From UBA668 sp966112835 (GTDB taxonomy: Bacteria > Actinomycetota > Acidimicrobiia > Acidimicrobiales > Ilumatobacteraceae): a DNA stretch of 13,132 nt. The DNA lies in assembly GCA_966112835.1 (NCBI GenBank), contig CBHWEI010000095.1, positions 1 through 13,132 on the forward strand, in the 5' to 3' direction. Under the pieces are notes generated by a model. It saw nothing but the letters and a program-made list of their open reading frames with translations. It did not search any database and had not been told where the DNA came from. A program made the position numbers and the translations under genes. Shown piece by piece: positions 7,238 to 13,132 of the stretch (position 1 is the stretch's first letter; each line of letters starts with the position of its first letter).

Positions 7238-8299
7238 ATGACCTCCTCCGATCAACCCTCCCGATCCACCCTGCGGAACTACCTGCGCGCCGGCGGCGCC
7301 GTCGCTGCGTCACTCCTGGCGTTGAACGTCGTCGCCGCAGTACGACACCGTGCCGACCAGGCCTTCGCCGCGCCCAGCGGCACGCTCACCATCGTCAAGG
7401 GTGCCAACCCCGGCGCCGGTGGCCTGTTGACCGCGGGCGGCAGCGCGACGGTGTTCGCCCTGCAGCCGCCGGCTGGTGCCGCGTGCACCGGTGACGGCAC
7501 CACCGGCTATCGCATCCAGACCTTCCTCGTGTCCAGCGACGTGGACCCGGCGCTGATGGCCTTCGACGCCGGTGGCCCGTCGCCGTCGAGCACCGGCACC
7601 ACGGTGCGCATCCCGTTGTTCTCGTCCGGCAACCCGGTGATCGACCTGAACCCGGCGCTCGCCACGGGTGCACTGGCGAACATCCCGCCGTTCGACTTCG
7701 CCATCGGCGGCTTCTCGTCGGCGCTGCTGCCGAACGGCACGTACACGATGGGCATCGCCTGCACGAAGGACGTCGCTGCCGGCAAGGCGCTCGACAAGTA
7801 CTGGACCGTGCAGATCGACATCGCGGCGAACCCCGCGGACTCGCCGTCGGGCTTCCAGTGGACGATGAACACCGGTGTCCCGCCGACGACGACTGCGGCG
7901 CCGACGACGACTGCGGCGCCGACGACGACTGCGGCGCCGACGACGACCGCTGCGCCGACGACGACCGCTGCGCCGACGACGACCGCTGCGCCGACGACGA
8001 CTGCCGCGCCGACGACGACTGCCGCGCCGACGACGACCACCGCCGCACCGACGACGACCACCGCCGCACCGACCACGACGACCACCGCCGCACCGACCAC
8101 GACGACCACCGCGCCGCCGACCACCACGACGACGCCCGGCAAGGGCGACGACGAGTGCAAGGACCGCAAGGATCGCAAGGACCGCGGTGATCGGCGTGGC
8201 CGCGGTCGCGGTGATCGCTGCGAGCGGCCCGAGGGCGCCGGCCACTTCGACGACGACCACGACGGCCACCGCGGCCGCGGCCGTTTCATCGCCGTCTGA
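7238..8299 (+). CDS. Secreted protein with PTTTAA-repeat stalk and charged tail, second paralogue
   Basis: 353 residues. The export signal is unusual: a hydrophobic stretch (about 18-35) is followed by RHRADQ before the likely AFA-A cleavage site near 46. The domain (about 47-210) contains TLTIVKGANPGAGG, a GYRIQTFLVSS block, DAGGPSPSSTGTTVRIPLF, PPFDFAIGGFSS, GTYTMGIACT and DKYWTVQI. It is closely similar to the gene at 8348 (about 70% identity by eye), with the same two cysteines. Residues 216-299 are a PTTTAA-type repeat stalk. The tail (300-353) is Asp/Arg/Lys/Gly/His-rich with two more cysteines and no membrane helix or sorting signal, unlike both sister proteins. Third codon positions in the tail remain GC-rich, so this frame is real. 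The tail could bind cations or wall polymers; that is a guess. No named family recognised. Confidence 0.86.
   Translation: MTSSDQPSRSTLRNYLRAGGAVAASLLALNVVAAVRHRADQAFAAPSGTLTIVKGANPGAGGLLTAGGSATVFALQPPAGAACTGDGTTGYRIQTFLVSSDVDPALMAFDAGGPSPSSTGTTVRIPLFSSGNPVIDLNPALATGALANIPPFDFAIGGFSSALLPNGTYTMGIACTKDVAAGKALDKYWTVQIDIAANPADSPSGFQWTMNTGVPPTTTAAPTTTAAPTTTAAPTTTAAPTTTAAPTTTAAPTTTAAPTTTAAPTTTTAAPTTTTAAPTTTTTAAPTTTTTAPPTTTTTPGKGDDECKDRKDRKDRGDRRGRGRGDRCERPEGAGHFDDDHDGHRGRGRFIAV
7883..8134 (+). repeat. In-frame tandem repeat encoding a PTTTAA stalk
   Basis: Eight 18-base units (PTTTAA) from 7883 to 8026, then two 21-base units (PTTTTAA, 8027-8068), two 24-base units (8069-8116) and a final PTTTTT. 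Synonymous differences sort the 18-base units into blocks of identical copies: units 1-3 end ACTGCGGCG, 4-6 end ACCGCTGCG, 7-8 end ACTGCCGCG. The two 21-base units are identical to each other. This shows recent block duplication within an older repeat, so the array is likely to vary in length between strains. Confidence 0.95.
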
Positions 8300-8334
8300 C
8301 CCGACCCATCGACGACCACTGCCCGACGAACCAC

Positions 8335-8339
8335 AGGAG
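8335..8339 (+). promoter_or_regulatory. Ribosome binding site for the gene at 8348
   Basis: AGGAG lies 8 bases before the ATG at 8348, in the 48-base gap after the preceding stop. It gives the third paralogue independent initiation, in contrast to the coupled starts elsewhere in the run. Confidence 0.75.
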
Positions 8340-8347
8340 CTCCTCCC

Positions 8348-9298
8348 ATGTCACCCCTTCCCCGCCGCCGTCGACTGGCGCGAGACCTGGCCCGTGCCGG
8401 CACCGCACTGTCGGCGCTGATGCTCGTGTTCGGCCTGGTCGCCGCCGACTCCGGAAGGGCGGCCGCGGCCCCTGCCGGCACGCTCACCGTGGTGAAGGGT
8501 GTGAACCCCGGCGCGGGTGGTCTGCTCACGTCGGGCGGCAGCGCCACCGTGTTCGCGCTCCAGACACCGGCCGGTGCGGCGTGCGCCGGTGACGGGACGA
8601 AGGGCTACCGCGTGCAGACCTTCATGGTCTCGTCCACCGTGAACGTCGACACGATGAAGTTCGATGCCGGCGGTCCATCACCGTCGAGCACGGGCGCCAC
8701 CGTTCGGGTGCCGCTGTTCTCCAGCGGCAACCCGGTGGTGGACATCAACCCCGCGCTCACCACCGGCGCCGTGCCGAACATGGGCACGTTCGACTTCGCC
8801 ATCAGCGGCTTCTCGTCGTCGTTGGTGCCGAACGGCTCGTACCTGCTGGGCTTCGCCTGCACGCAGGACACCGCGACGGGCAAGGTGCTCGACAAGTACT
8901 GGACGGTGGGCATCACCATCGCCGCGTCGGCCGCCGACACGCCGTCGGGGTTCACCTGGGCCACCGCCGGCGGCACGCCCACCACGACGACGGTCACCGG
9001 CACGACCGTGGTCGGTGCGACCACCACGACCGTGTCGGGTGCGACCACCACGACGGCCGTCACCGACACGACGTCGGTCGACACCACCGACACCACGCTC
9101 GGGTCCGACACCACCGAGTCGACGTTGGTCGACTCGGGCGCGGTCGGGGGCGACAACGGCTTCGGCGACGGGCAACTGGTCTCCACCGGCTCGTCGCCCA
9201 TGCCCACGCTGGTGTGGGGTGTGCTGCTGCTCGTGTTCGGGCGCATGGCCATCCTGCTCGCCCGACCGATCAAGGTCGTCTCCGACGAGGCGTCGTGA
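8348..9298 (+). CDS. Anchored secreted protein with sorting-signal-like tail, third paralogue
   Basis: 316 residues. An Arg-rich N-terminus (PLPRRRRLARDLARAG) and hydrophobic core form a signal peptide cut near AAAA-P (about 40). The domain (about 41-204) matches the previous protein nearly block for block (TLTVVKGVNPGAGG, GYRVQTFMVSS, DAGGPSPSSTGATVRVPLF, GFACT, DKYWTVGI), including both cysteines. A Thr/Val/Asp-rich stalk follows (about 211-265). The C-terminus is laid out like a sortase sorting signal: LVSTG (277-281), a hydrophobic helix (about 287-305, containing Arg at 299) and ARPIK. The Pro of LPxTG is Val here. The following gene, a sortase-fold protein lacking its catalytic residues, overlaps this stop by 4 bases (GTGA), so the two are probably co-translated. 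The protein may simply stay membrane-anchored. No named family recognised. Confidence 0.87.
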   Translation: MSPLPRRRRLARDLARAGTALSALMLVFGLVAADSGRAAAAPAGTLTVVKGVNPGAGGLLTSGGSATVFALQTPAGAACAGDGTKGYRVQTFMVSSTVNVDTMKFDAGGPSPSSTGATVRVPLFSSGNPVVDINPALTTGAVPNMGTFDFAISGFSSSLVPNGSYLLGFACTQDTATGKVLDKYWTVGITIAASAADTPSGFTWATAGGTPTTTTVTGTTVVGATTTTVSGATTTTAVTDTTSVDTTDTTLGSDTTESTLVDSGAVGGDNGFGDGQLVSTGSSPMPTLVWGVLLLVFGRMAILLARPIKVVSDEAS

Positions 9299-10200
9299 GC
9301 ACGTCGGTCCTCGAGCCGGCTGTCGCACCCGCACCTGCGTCGCCCCCGCCGCTCAACGTGCGGTTGCAGGTGGTCCGCGCGGTGCTCCTCCTGGTGATGG
9401 TGCTGTCCCTCACGCTCGTCGTGCAGCTCACCGTCGTCAGCCGGTTGCAGCACTCGGCGTCGCAGGGCCGTGCGTTCGACAGCTTTCGCGGCAAGCTCGC
9501 CGAAGGCACCGCACCCGTCGGGCCGGTCGACGAATCGGGCTCGGCGCTGCCGCTCGGCACCGGCGTGGCGTACCTCGAGATCCGCACCATCGATCTGCAG
9601 CAGGTGGTGTTGGAGGGGTCGTCGCCGGCCGTGCTGTTCGACGGCGTCGGTCACCGACGTGACACACCGCTGCCCGGCCAGGTGGGGACGAGCGTCGTCC
9701 TCGGACGGCGCGGTGCCTACGGCGGACCGTTCGGTGATCTGGGCGACCTCCGCAAGGACGACGTCATCACCGTCACCACCGGCCAGGGGGTGTTCGACTA
9801 CCGCGTCATCGGCACGCGACGCGACGGCGACCCGCAGCCGCCGCCGTTGGCGCGCAACGGTGCCCGGCTCACCCTGGTGACCGCGGCCGGCACACCGTTC
9901 CTGCCCGATGGTGTGTTCTACGTCGACGCCGACATCGTCACCCTGCCCACCGGTGGGGCACCTCGCGCCATCGCCGCGGCCGCGCTGCCGATGAGCGAAC
10001 GGCCGATGGGCACCGACAACAGCACCCTGTGGGCACTCGCACTCTGGCTGCAGGCGCTGATCGTGCTGTCGGTCGGCGCCGTGTGGGCCTGGTACCGCTG
10101 GAGCCGCCCCGCCACCTGGATCGTGTTCGTCCCCGCGTTCGCGCTCGTGGGCCTCGCCGCAGCGGGCGAGCTCGCCCGTCTGCTCCCCAACCTGCTCTGA
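9295..10200 (+). CDS. Sortase-fold membrane protein lacking catalytic His, Cys and Arg (pseudosortase)
   Basis: 301 residues from the GTG at 9295, which overlaps the previous stop. One helix (about 27-48) is followed by an extracellular sortase-like domain (about 85-216) and two C-terminal helices (about 244-267 and 274-297). Sortase signatures in order: VAYLEIRTIDLQQVVLEG (from 91), DGVGHRRDTPLPGQVGTSVVLG (116-137), RRGAYGGPFGDL (138-149), KDDVITVTT and ARLTLVTAAG (190-199). Active sortases have Gly-His-Arg where this has Gly137-Arg138-Arg139, and Thr-Cys where this has Thr196-Ala197; no Arg occurs in 192-215, where the third catalytic residue belongs. The frame is intact and codon use normal, so it is not a decaying pseudogene. 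Transpeptidation is unlikely; scaffolding or binding of the stalked proteins is inferred. The fold assignment by motif spacing is fairly secure. Confidence 0.82.
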   Translation: MSTSVLEPAVAPAPASPPPLNVRLQVVRAVLLLVMVLSLTLVVQLTVVSRLQHSASQGRAFDSFRGKLAEGTAPVGPVDESGSALPLGTGVAYLEIRTIDLQQVVLEGSSPAVLFDGVGHRRDTPLPGQVGTSVVLGRRGAYGGPFGDLGDLRKDDVITVTTGQGVFDYRVIGTRRDGDPQPPPLARNGARLTLVTAAGTPFLPDGVFYVDADIVTLPTGGAPRAIAAAALPMSERPMGTDNSTLWALALWLQALIVLSVGAVWAWYRWSRPATWIVFVPAFALVGLAAAGELARLLPNLL

Positions 10201-10206
10201 CCCCCT

Positions 10207-10210
10207 GGAG
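10207..10210 (+). promoter_or_regulatory. Ribosome binding site deciding the pstB start
   Basis: GGAG sits 4 bases before the GTG at 10215 and 19 bases before the in-frame ATG at 10230. Spacing is tight for the GTG but far too long for the ATG, so the GTG is preferred with moderate confidence. Confidence 0.5.
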
Positions 10211-10214
10211 AATC

Positions 10215-11561
10215 GTGAACATCGACCCCATGCACAACTCGTGGACCGAAGCGAACGGCGAACGCCGCCGCGAGACGGTGCTCGCCGAGTTCCCCCATGC
10301 CTGGGTGGTGCAGGTGGTGCGCGGCGACGCACACCGTGCCGACGCCGAGCTGGAGACGCTGCACGCGGCGAGCGTCACCGTCACCGACGGTCGCATCGTG
10401 GCCCAGGACGGCGACATGTCGTGGGCGTGGCTGCTCACCGACATGGCGGCGGTCATCCACGGTGCCGACGGGCGTTGGACCATCTTCGACGTGCCCGGCA
10501 TCTCCGACTTCGGCGTCGCGTTCGACGGCCCGCAGGCCGCCGAGTTCCGTCTGGTGCTCGAGGAGCTGCCGGGTCTGGACATCCGTCACCAGGCCGCGCC
10601 GCTGCCGGTCGTGAGCGCGCCGGGCTTCCCGCCCCCGCCGAGCGATTCGCAGCCCGTGCCGGTCATCCCTTCGCCGCTGCCCGCCATCGTCGTCGGCGAG
10701 CCGGAGCCGCTGTCCTTCGACCCGTCGGGCGCGGTTGCGGCCGCGCCGATCGACCGTTCGCCGGTCGGGACGGTCGGGCTGTCGGCCCTGGCCGGGCTGG
10801 ACGCGCGCGACATCTCCGCCTGGTTCGGTTCCCACCTGGTGCTCGACCGCGTCTCGCTGCACATGGAGGCGGGCAAGGTGACCGCGCTCATCGGTCCGTC
10901 GGGATGCGGCAAGAGCACGTTCCTGCGCATCCTCAACCGGATGCACGAGATGATCCCCAGCGCGGCGATGGCAGGCGAGGTGCTGCTCGATGGCCACGAC
11001 ATCTACGACGCGAACCGCAAGCTCACCGATGCCCGCCGCGAGGTGGGCATGGTGTTCCAGAAGCCGAACCCGTTCCCGGCGATGTCCATCTACGACAACG
11101 TGCTCGCCAGCTATCGCCTCACCGGCACGAAGGCCTCGACGACCGTGAAGGACGAAGTGGTCGAGACCTGCCTCAGCAAGGCCGGCCTGTGGAACGAGGT
11201 GAAGGACCGCCTCCGCCAGCCCGGCGGCGGTCTGTCCGGCGGCCAGCAGCAGCGGCTGTGCATCGCTCGCGCACTGGCCATCAAGCCGCGCGTGCTGCTG
11301 ATGGACGAGCCGTGCTCGGCGCTGGACCCCACGTCGACGCGGCGCATCGAGGAGACCATCATCGAGCTGGTGGCCGAGGTCACCATCGTCATCGTCACGC
11401 ACAACATGCAGCAGGCGGCTCGCGTCTCCGATCACTGCGCGTTCTTCCTGGCGAGCCAGGGAACGCCCGGCGTGATCGTCGAGCACGGCGCCACCGACGC
11501 GATGTTCAGCTCGCCGCAGGACGAGCGCACGCTCGACTACGTGATGGGTCGCTTCGGCTGA
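10215..11561 (+). CDS. pstB: Phosphate ABC transporter ATPase PstB with novel N-terminal domain
   Basis: ATP-hydrolysing subunit that drives PstCA, on the cytoplasmic face. It has 448 residues where PstB normally has about 250-260. The C-terminal 250 residues (from about 196) are a complete PstB: Walker A GPSGCGKST (227-235), Q-loop VFQKPNPFP (Gln282), signature LSGGQQQR (340-347), Walker B VLLMDEP (360-366), SALDP D-loop, switch His396 in VTHNMQQAARVSD, and the typical ending DYVMGRFG. Residues 1-125 form an extra compact domain (VLAEFPHAWVVQVVRG, MSWAWLLTDMAAVIHGADG) that I do not recognise. A Pro-rich linker (about 130-180) joins the two. No in-frame start with a good ribosome site lies near residue 195, so the fusion looks genuine. 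Spacing of 14 bases after the sortase-like gene keeps it in the same transcription unit. Confidence 0.95.
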   Translation: MNIDPMHNSWTEANGERRRETVLAEFPHAWVVQVVRGDAHRADAELETLHAASVTVTDGRIVAQDGDMSWAWLLTDMAAVIHGADGRWTIFDVPGISDFGVAFDGPQAAEFRLVLEELPGLDIRHQAAPLPVVSAPGFPPPPSDSQPVPVIPSPLPAIVVGEPEPLSFDPSGAVAAAPIDRSPVGTVGLSALAGLDARDISAWFGSHLVLDRVSLHMEAGKVTALIGPSGCGKSTFLRILNRMHEMIPSAAMAGEVLLDGHDIYDANRKLTDARREVGMVFQKPNPFPAMSIYDNVLASYRLTGTKASTTVKDEVVETCLSKAGLWNEVKDRLRQPGGGLSGGQQQRLCIARALAIKPRVLLMDEPCSALDPTSTRRIEETIIELVAEVTIVIVTHNMQQAARVSDHCAFFLASQGTPGVIVEHGATDAMFSSPQDERTLDYVMGRFG

Positions 11562-11584
11562 TCGGTCCCGCGCGGTGACCGGAT
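11561..11584 (+). terminator. Weak hairpin after pstB
   Basis: ATCGGTC (11561-11567) can pair with GACCGGAT (11577-11584), leaving one bulged base and a 9-base loop. It starts at the pstB stop codon. No T-run follows, so intrinsic termination is uncertain; it is listed because this is the first gap of any size in the window. Confidence 0.2.
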
Positions 11585-11664
11585 CGAGGCCGATGCGTAC
11601 TCGGGGTGGTTGCCCAGCGTCCACGGCGTGACGGCGAAGTGTCGTCCAGATGAATGCTTGAGCA

Positions 11665-11697
11665 GATCTTGCATCGTTCATTTCGAGGCCAACAGGA
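11665..11697 (+). promoter_or_regulatory. Candidate PHO-box-like direct repeat (PhoP site) in the 11562-11778 gap
   Basis: The middle 11-mer GTTCATTTCGA (11676-11686) matches the actinobacterial PHO-box unit G(G/T)TCAYYYR(G/C)G at most positions. The adjoining 11-mers GATCTTGCATC (11665-11675) and GGCCAACAGGA (11687-11697) match only in part. A possible -10 element, TTTGAT, lies at 11714-11719. Together they could form a phosphate-starvation promoter for the downstream binding protein. The match is by eye against a short degenerate consensus, so chance is a real alternative. The rest of the 217-base gap shows nothing else convincing. Confidence 0.35.
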
Positions 11698-11725
11698 CGA
11701 AAGGTCGCACTGGTTTGATCCCCGT

Positions 11726-11746
11726 GCCCGTGCTGGTTACCCGGGC
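11726..11746 (+). other. Possible 5'-leader hairpin
   Basis: GCCCG (11726-11730) and CGGGC (11742-11746) form an inverted repeat around an 11-base loop, ending 13 bases before the ribosome site of the next gene. It is short enough to be chance in GC-rich DNA. Confidence 0.15.
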
Positions 11747-11778
11747 GCACCGTTTCTACGAAGGGACCAACCAACATC

Positions 11779-12963
11779 ATGCTCACCACGAAGAAGGCAA
11801 AGGGTCTGGCGTTCGCCCTGGCCGCCATCGCCCTCGTCGGCGCAGCTGTCTCCGCCGGAGATTCCGCGTCCGCCGATCCCAAGCAGTACGACGCCCCGTT
11901 CGTGGCCGTCGGCTCCGACACCACGCAGGATCTCATGAACGCCTTCGCCGGCTTCGAGAACGGTGTGAACTACGCCCCGCTGCAGACCGATGCCGCGACC
12001 GGCCAGAAGCAGATCGTCTCGTGGGATGCCACAGCCGGCGGCCTGACCACCACCTGCATCACCACCCGTACCGGTGGCTCGTCGTTCAACCGCCCCAACG
12101 GTTCGGGTGCGGGCCGTACGGCGCTGCTGTCGACCATCACGGCCGGTGGCACCACGAGCAACACCAACTGCGGCACCGGCACCACCTCGGCCAGCGGCCA
12201 GATCAGCTTCGCTCGTTCGTCCAGCCTCTCGGGCACGGCCGGCACGACGCTGGCCTACGTCCCGTTCGCTCGTGACGCCCTCAGCTTCGGCTACTACCGC
12301 AAGGCCGGTGCACCCGTCACCAGCCTGACGACGGCTCAGCTCACGCAGATCTTCACCTCGCCCACCGGCGCGGTGATCGGTGGCGTGCAGATCTACGGCT
12401 GCGACATCCAGTCGGGCTCGGGCACGGGCCAGACCTGGCGTCAGAAGCTCACCGGCGCGACCACCCCGCTGACCACCACCACGGTGTGCGACGGTGCGAT
12501 CGACCCCACCACCGGTGCGGCGTTCGGCCCGATGCAGGAGAACGACGGCTCGAGCCTGGTCGCCCAGGGTGACGTCGTCGACGCCGCCCACCCGGGTGCG
12601 CAGGTCATCGTCGGCTTCTCGGTCGGTGGCTACATCGGCAAGGCGAACGGCGTGGCCCGCGGTGGCATGCCCGTCACGGTCGGCATCGGCACCATCTCGG
12701 ACATCTCGGCCAACAACCCGGTGACCGGCACCGTTCCGAACCTCGTCGGTGACAGCGCCTTCTACGCGACCAGCTACGGCCGCGACCTCTACAACGTCTT
12801 CCCCGCCACGGTGATCAACAGCGCCTTCGGCAACGACGCCATCAAGCAGCTCTTCAAGGGTGCGACGTCGAAGGTCTGCCAGGCCACGACGACGATCCAG
12901 AAGTTCGGCTTCCTGCCCGTCGCCACCTGTGGCGACAGCACGACCATCATCCGCGGCGCCTGA
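11779..12963 (+). CDS. Secreted divergent PstS-like substrate-binding protein
   Basis: 394 residues; ATG at 11779 with GAAGGGA (11760-11766) upstream. The signal peptide (1-32) has a KK..K N-terminus and ends SASA-D, with no lipobox. The mature protein follows the phosphate-binding-protein plan with divergent loops: VGSDTTQDLM (44-53), RPNGSGAGR (105-113), GQISFARSSS (140-149), LAYVPFARDALSFGYY, and SGSGTGQTW (212-220), which sits where PstS has its DGSGT loop. Six cysteines in the mature chain could give three disulfides. There is no C-terminal anchor or stalk, so it is probably released or loosely wall-held, unlike the PstS at 1982. It lies 217 bases after pstB with a candidate PHO-box-like site upstream, so it may be a separately transcribed phosphate scavenger. 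Ligand is inferred, not shown. Confidence 0.85.
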   Translation: MLTTKKAKGLAFALAAIALVGAAVSAGDSASADPKQYDAPFVAVGSDTTQDLMNAFAGFENGVNYAPLQTDAATGQKQIVSWDATAGGLTTTCITTRTGGSSFNRPNGSGAGRTALLSTITAGGTTSNTNCGTGTTSASGQISFARSSSLSGTAGTTLAYVPFARDALSFGYYRKAGAPVTSLTTAQLTQIFTSPTGAVIGGVQIYGCDIQSGSGTGQTWRQKLTGATTPLTTTTVCDGAIDPTTGAAFGPMQENDGSSLVAQGDVVDAAHPGAQVIVGFSVGGYIGKANGVARGGMPVTVGIGTISDISANNPVTGTVPNLVGDSAFYATSYGRDLYNVFPATVINSAFGNDAIKQLFKGATSKVCQATTTIQKFGFLPVATCGDSTTIIRGA

Positions 12964-13000
12964 GCCGTCACCTCTCCTACCGCAACCACTTCTCCTCGAA

Positions 13001-13005
13001 AGGGA
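13001..13005 (+). promoter_or_regulatory. Ribosome binding site supporting a TTG start
   Basis: AGGGA (within GAAAGGGAA) lies 5 bases before the TTG at 13011. No ATG or GTG in this frame has comparable spacing, so the TTG is the best start. Confidence 0.55.
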
Positions 13006-13010
13006 ACACC

Positions 13011-13132
13011 TTGTACGCAACCCGTAAGTCCAAGCGGCTCGTCGGTGCGATCGCAGCGGTCGCGGCGCTCGCCACCCGCCACCCCGCCCCCCGCGTCGAC
13101 CTGGCCTCCGCGGCGCCCCAGCCCCCCAACAC
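13011..13132 (+). CDS. N-terminus of a further secreted protein (3'-truncated)
   Basis: Only the first 40 codons are in the window. The predicted start YATRKSKRLVGAIAAVAALA resembles the N-terminus of the binding protein just upstream (basic n-region, Ala-rich core), and an ASA-A cleavage-like site follows. It may be another binding protein of the same type, 47 bases downstream of the previous stop and so probably co-transcribed. The hydrophobic core is unusually short and is broken by RHPAPRVD. That stretch is encoded by sequence with several C-runs near the window end, which could reflect base-calling errors. Confidence 0.55.
   Translation, partial: MYATRKSKRLVGAIAAVAALATRHPAPRVDLASAAPQPPN

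Noticed and set aside
7883..8190. CRISPR or non-coding satellite array at the 18-base repeats
   Set aside because: There are no spacers. Units are contiguous, in frame and encode a Thr/Pro stalk.
8142..8420. Frameshift hiding a membrane anchor in the second paralogue (another frame reads VIGVAAVAVIAA)
   Set aside because: The charged-tail frame keeps strongly GC-rich third positions to its stop and ends 48 bases before a new ribosome-site-led gene. The hydrophobic stretch in the other frame runs on into the next gene without a sensible stop.
11610..12275. Open frame spanning the gap and the start of the second binding protein
   Set aside because: Its composition is Arg/His-rich and it runs out of phase with a gene that has a clear signal peptide and binding-protein motifs.
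1..13132. Mobile elements, tRNA or rRNA genes, phage genes
   Set aside because: No transposase, integrase, RNA gene or terminal inverted repeats were seen. Composition and strand bias are uniform across the window.

Overview
The window looks like high-GC actinobacterial DNA, roughly two-thirds G+C by eye. GC-ending codons dominate, GTG and TTG starts are used, and neighbouring genes are joined by 4-base ATGA/GTGA overlaps. Secreted proteins carry long Thr/Pro stalks of the PTTTAA or PTTTTT kind, and the binding proteins lack a lipoprotein cysteine. That combination suggests an acidimicrobial-type actinobacterium. The lineage is an inference from style, not from a marker gene. All supported genes are on the + strand.

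Positions 1-11561 form one run of genes built around a high-affinity phosphate (Pst) ABC transporter. The order is pstC (5' end missing), pstA, a pstS tethered by a C-terminal membrane helix, a 900-residue PstS-related surface protein, three paralogous secreted or anchored small-domain proteins, a sortase-fold membrane protein, and pstB with an extra N-terminal domain. Six of the eight junctions are tight: pstC/pstA, pstA/pstS, pstS/900-aa protein, 900-aa protein/first small protein and third small protein/sortase-like gene overlap by 4 bases, and pstB follows by 14 bases. The other two (before 7238 and before 8348) have their own ribosome binding sites.

Positions 11562-11778 are a non-coding gap with a candidate PHO-box-like direct repeat. 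Downstream are a second, divergent secreted PstS-like protein (11779-12963) and the start of another secreted protein (from 13011) that runs off the window end.

The unusual part is the block between pstS and pstB (3754-10200). It encodes five exported proteins that a normal pst operon lacks. The sortase-like protein keeps the fold signatures but has Arg where the catalytic His should be, Ala where the catalytic Cys should be, and no Arg at the third catalytic position. The gene just before it ends in a sorting-signal-like tail in which LPxTG has become LVSTG. My reading, which is inference, is a membrane-tethered phosphate-capture assembly: an anchored PstS, a giant PstS-like protein whose phosphate loop has degenerated, stalked accessory domains, and a catalytically dead sortase acting as scaffold, all made together with the transporter.
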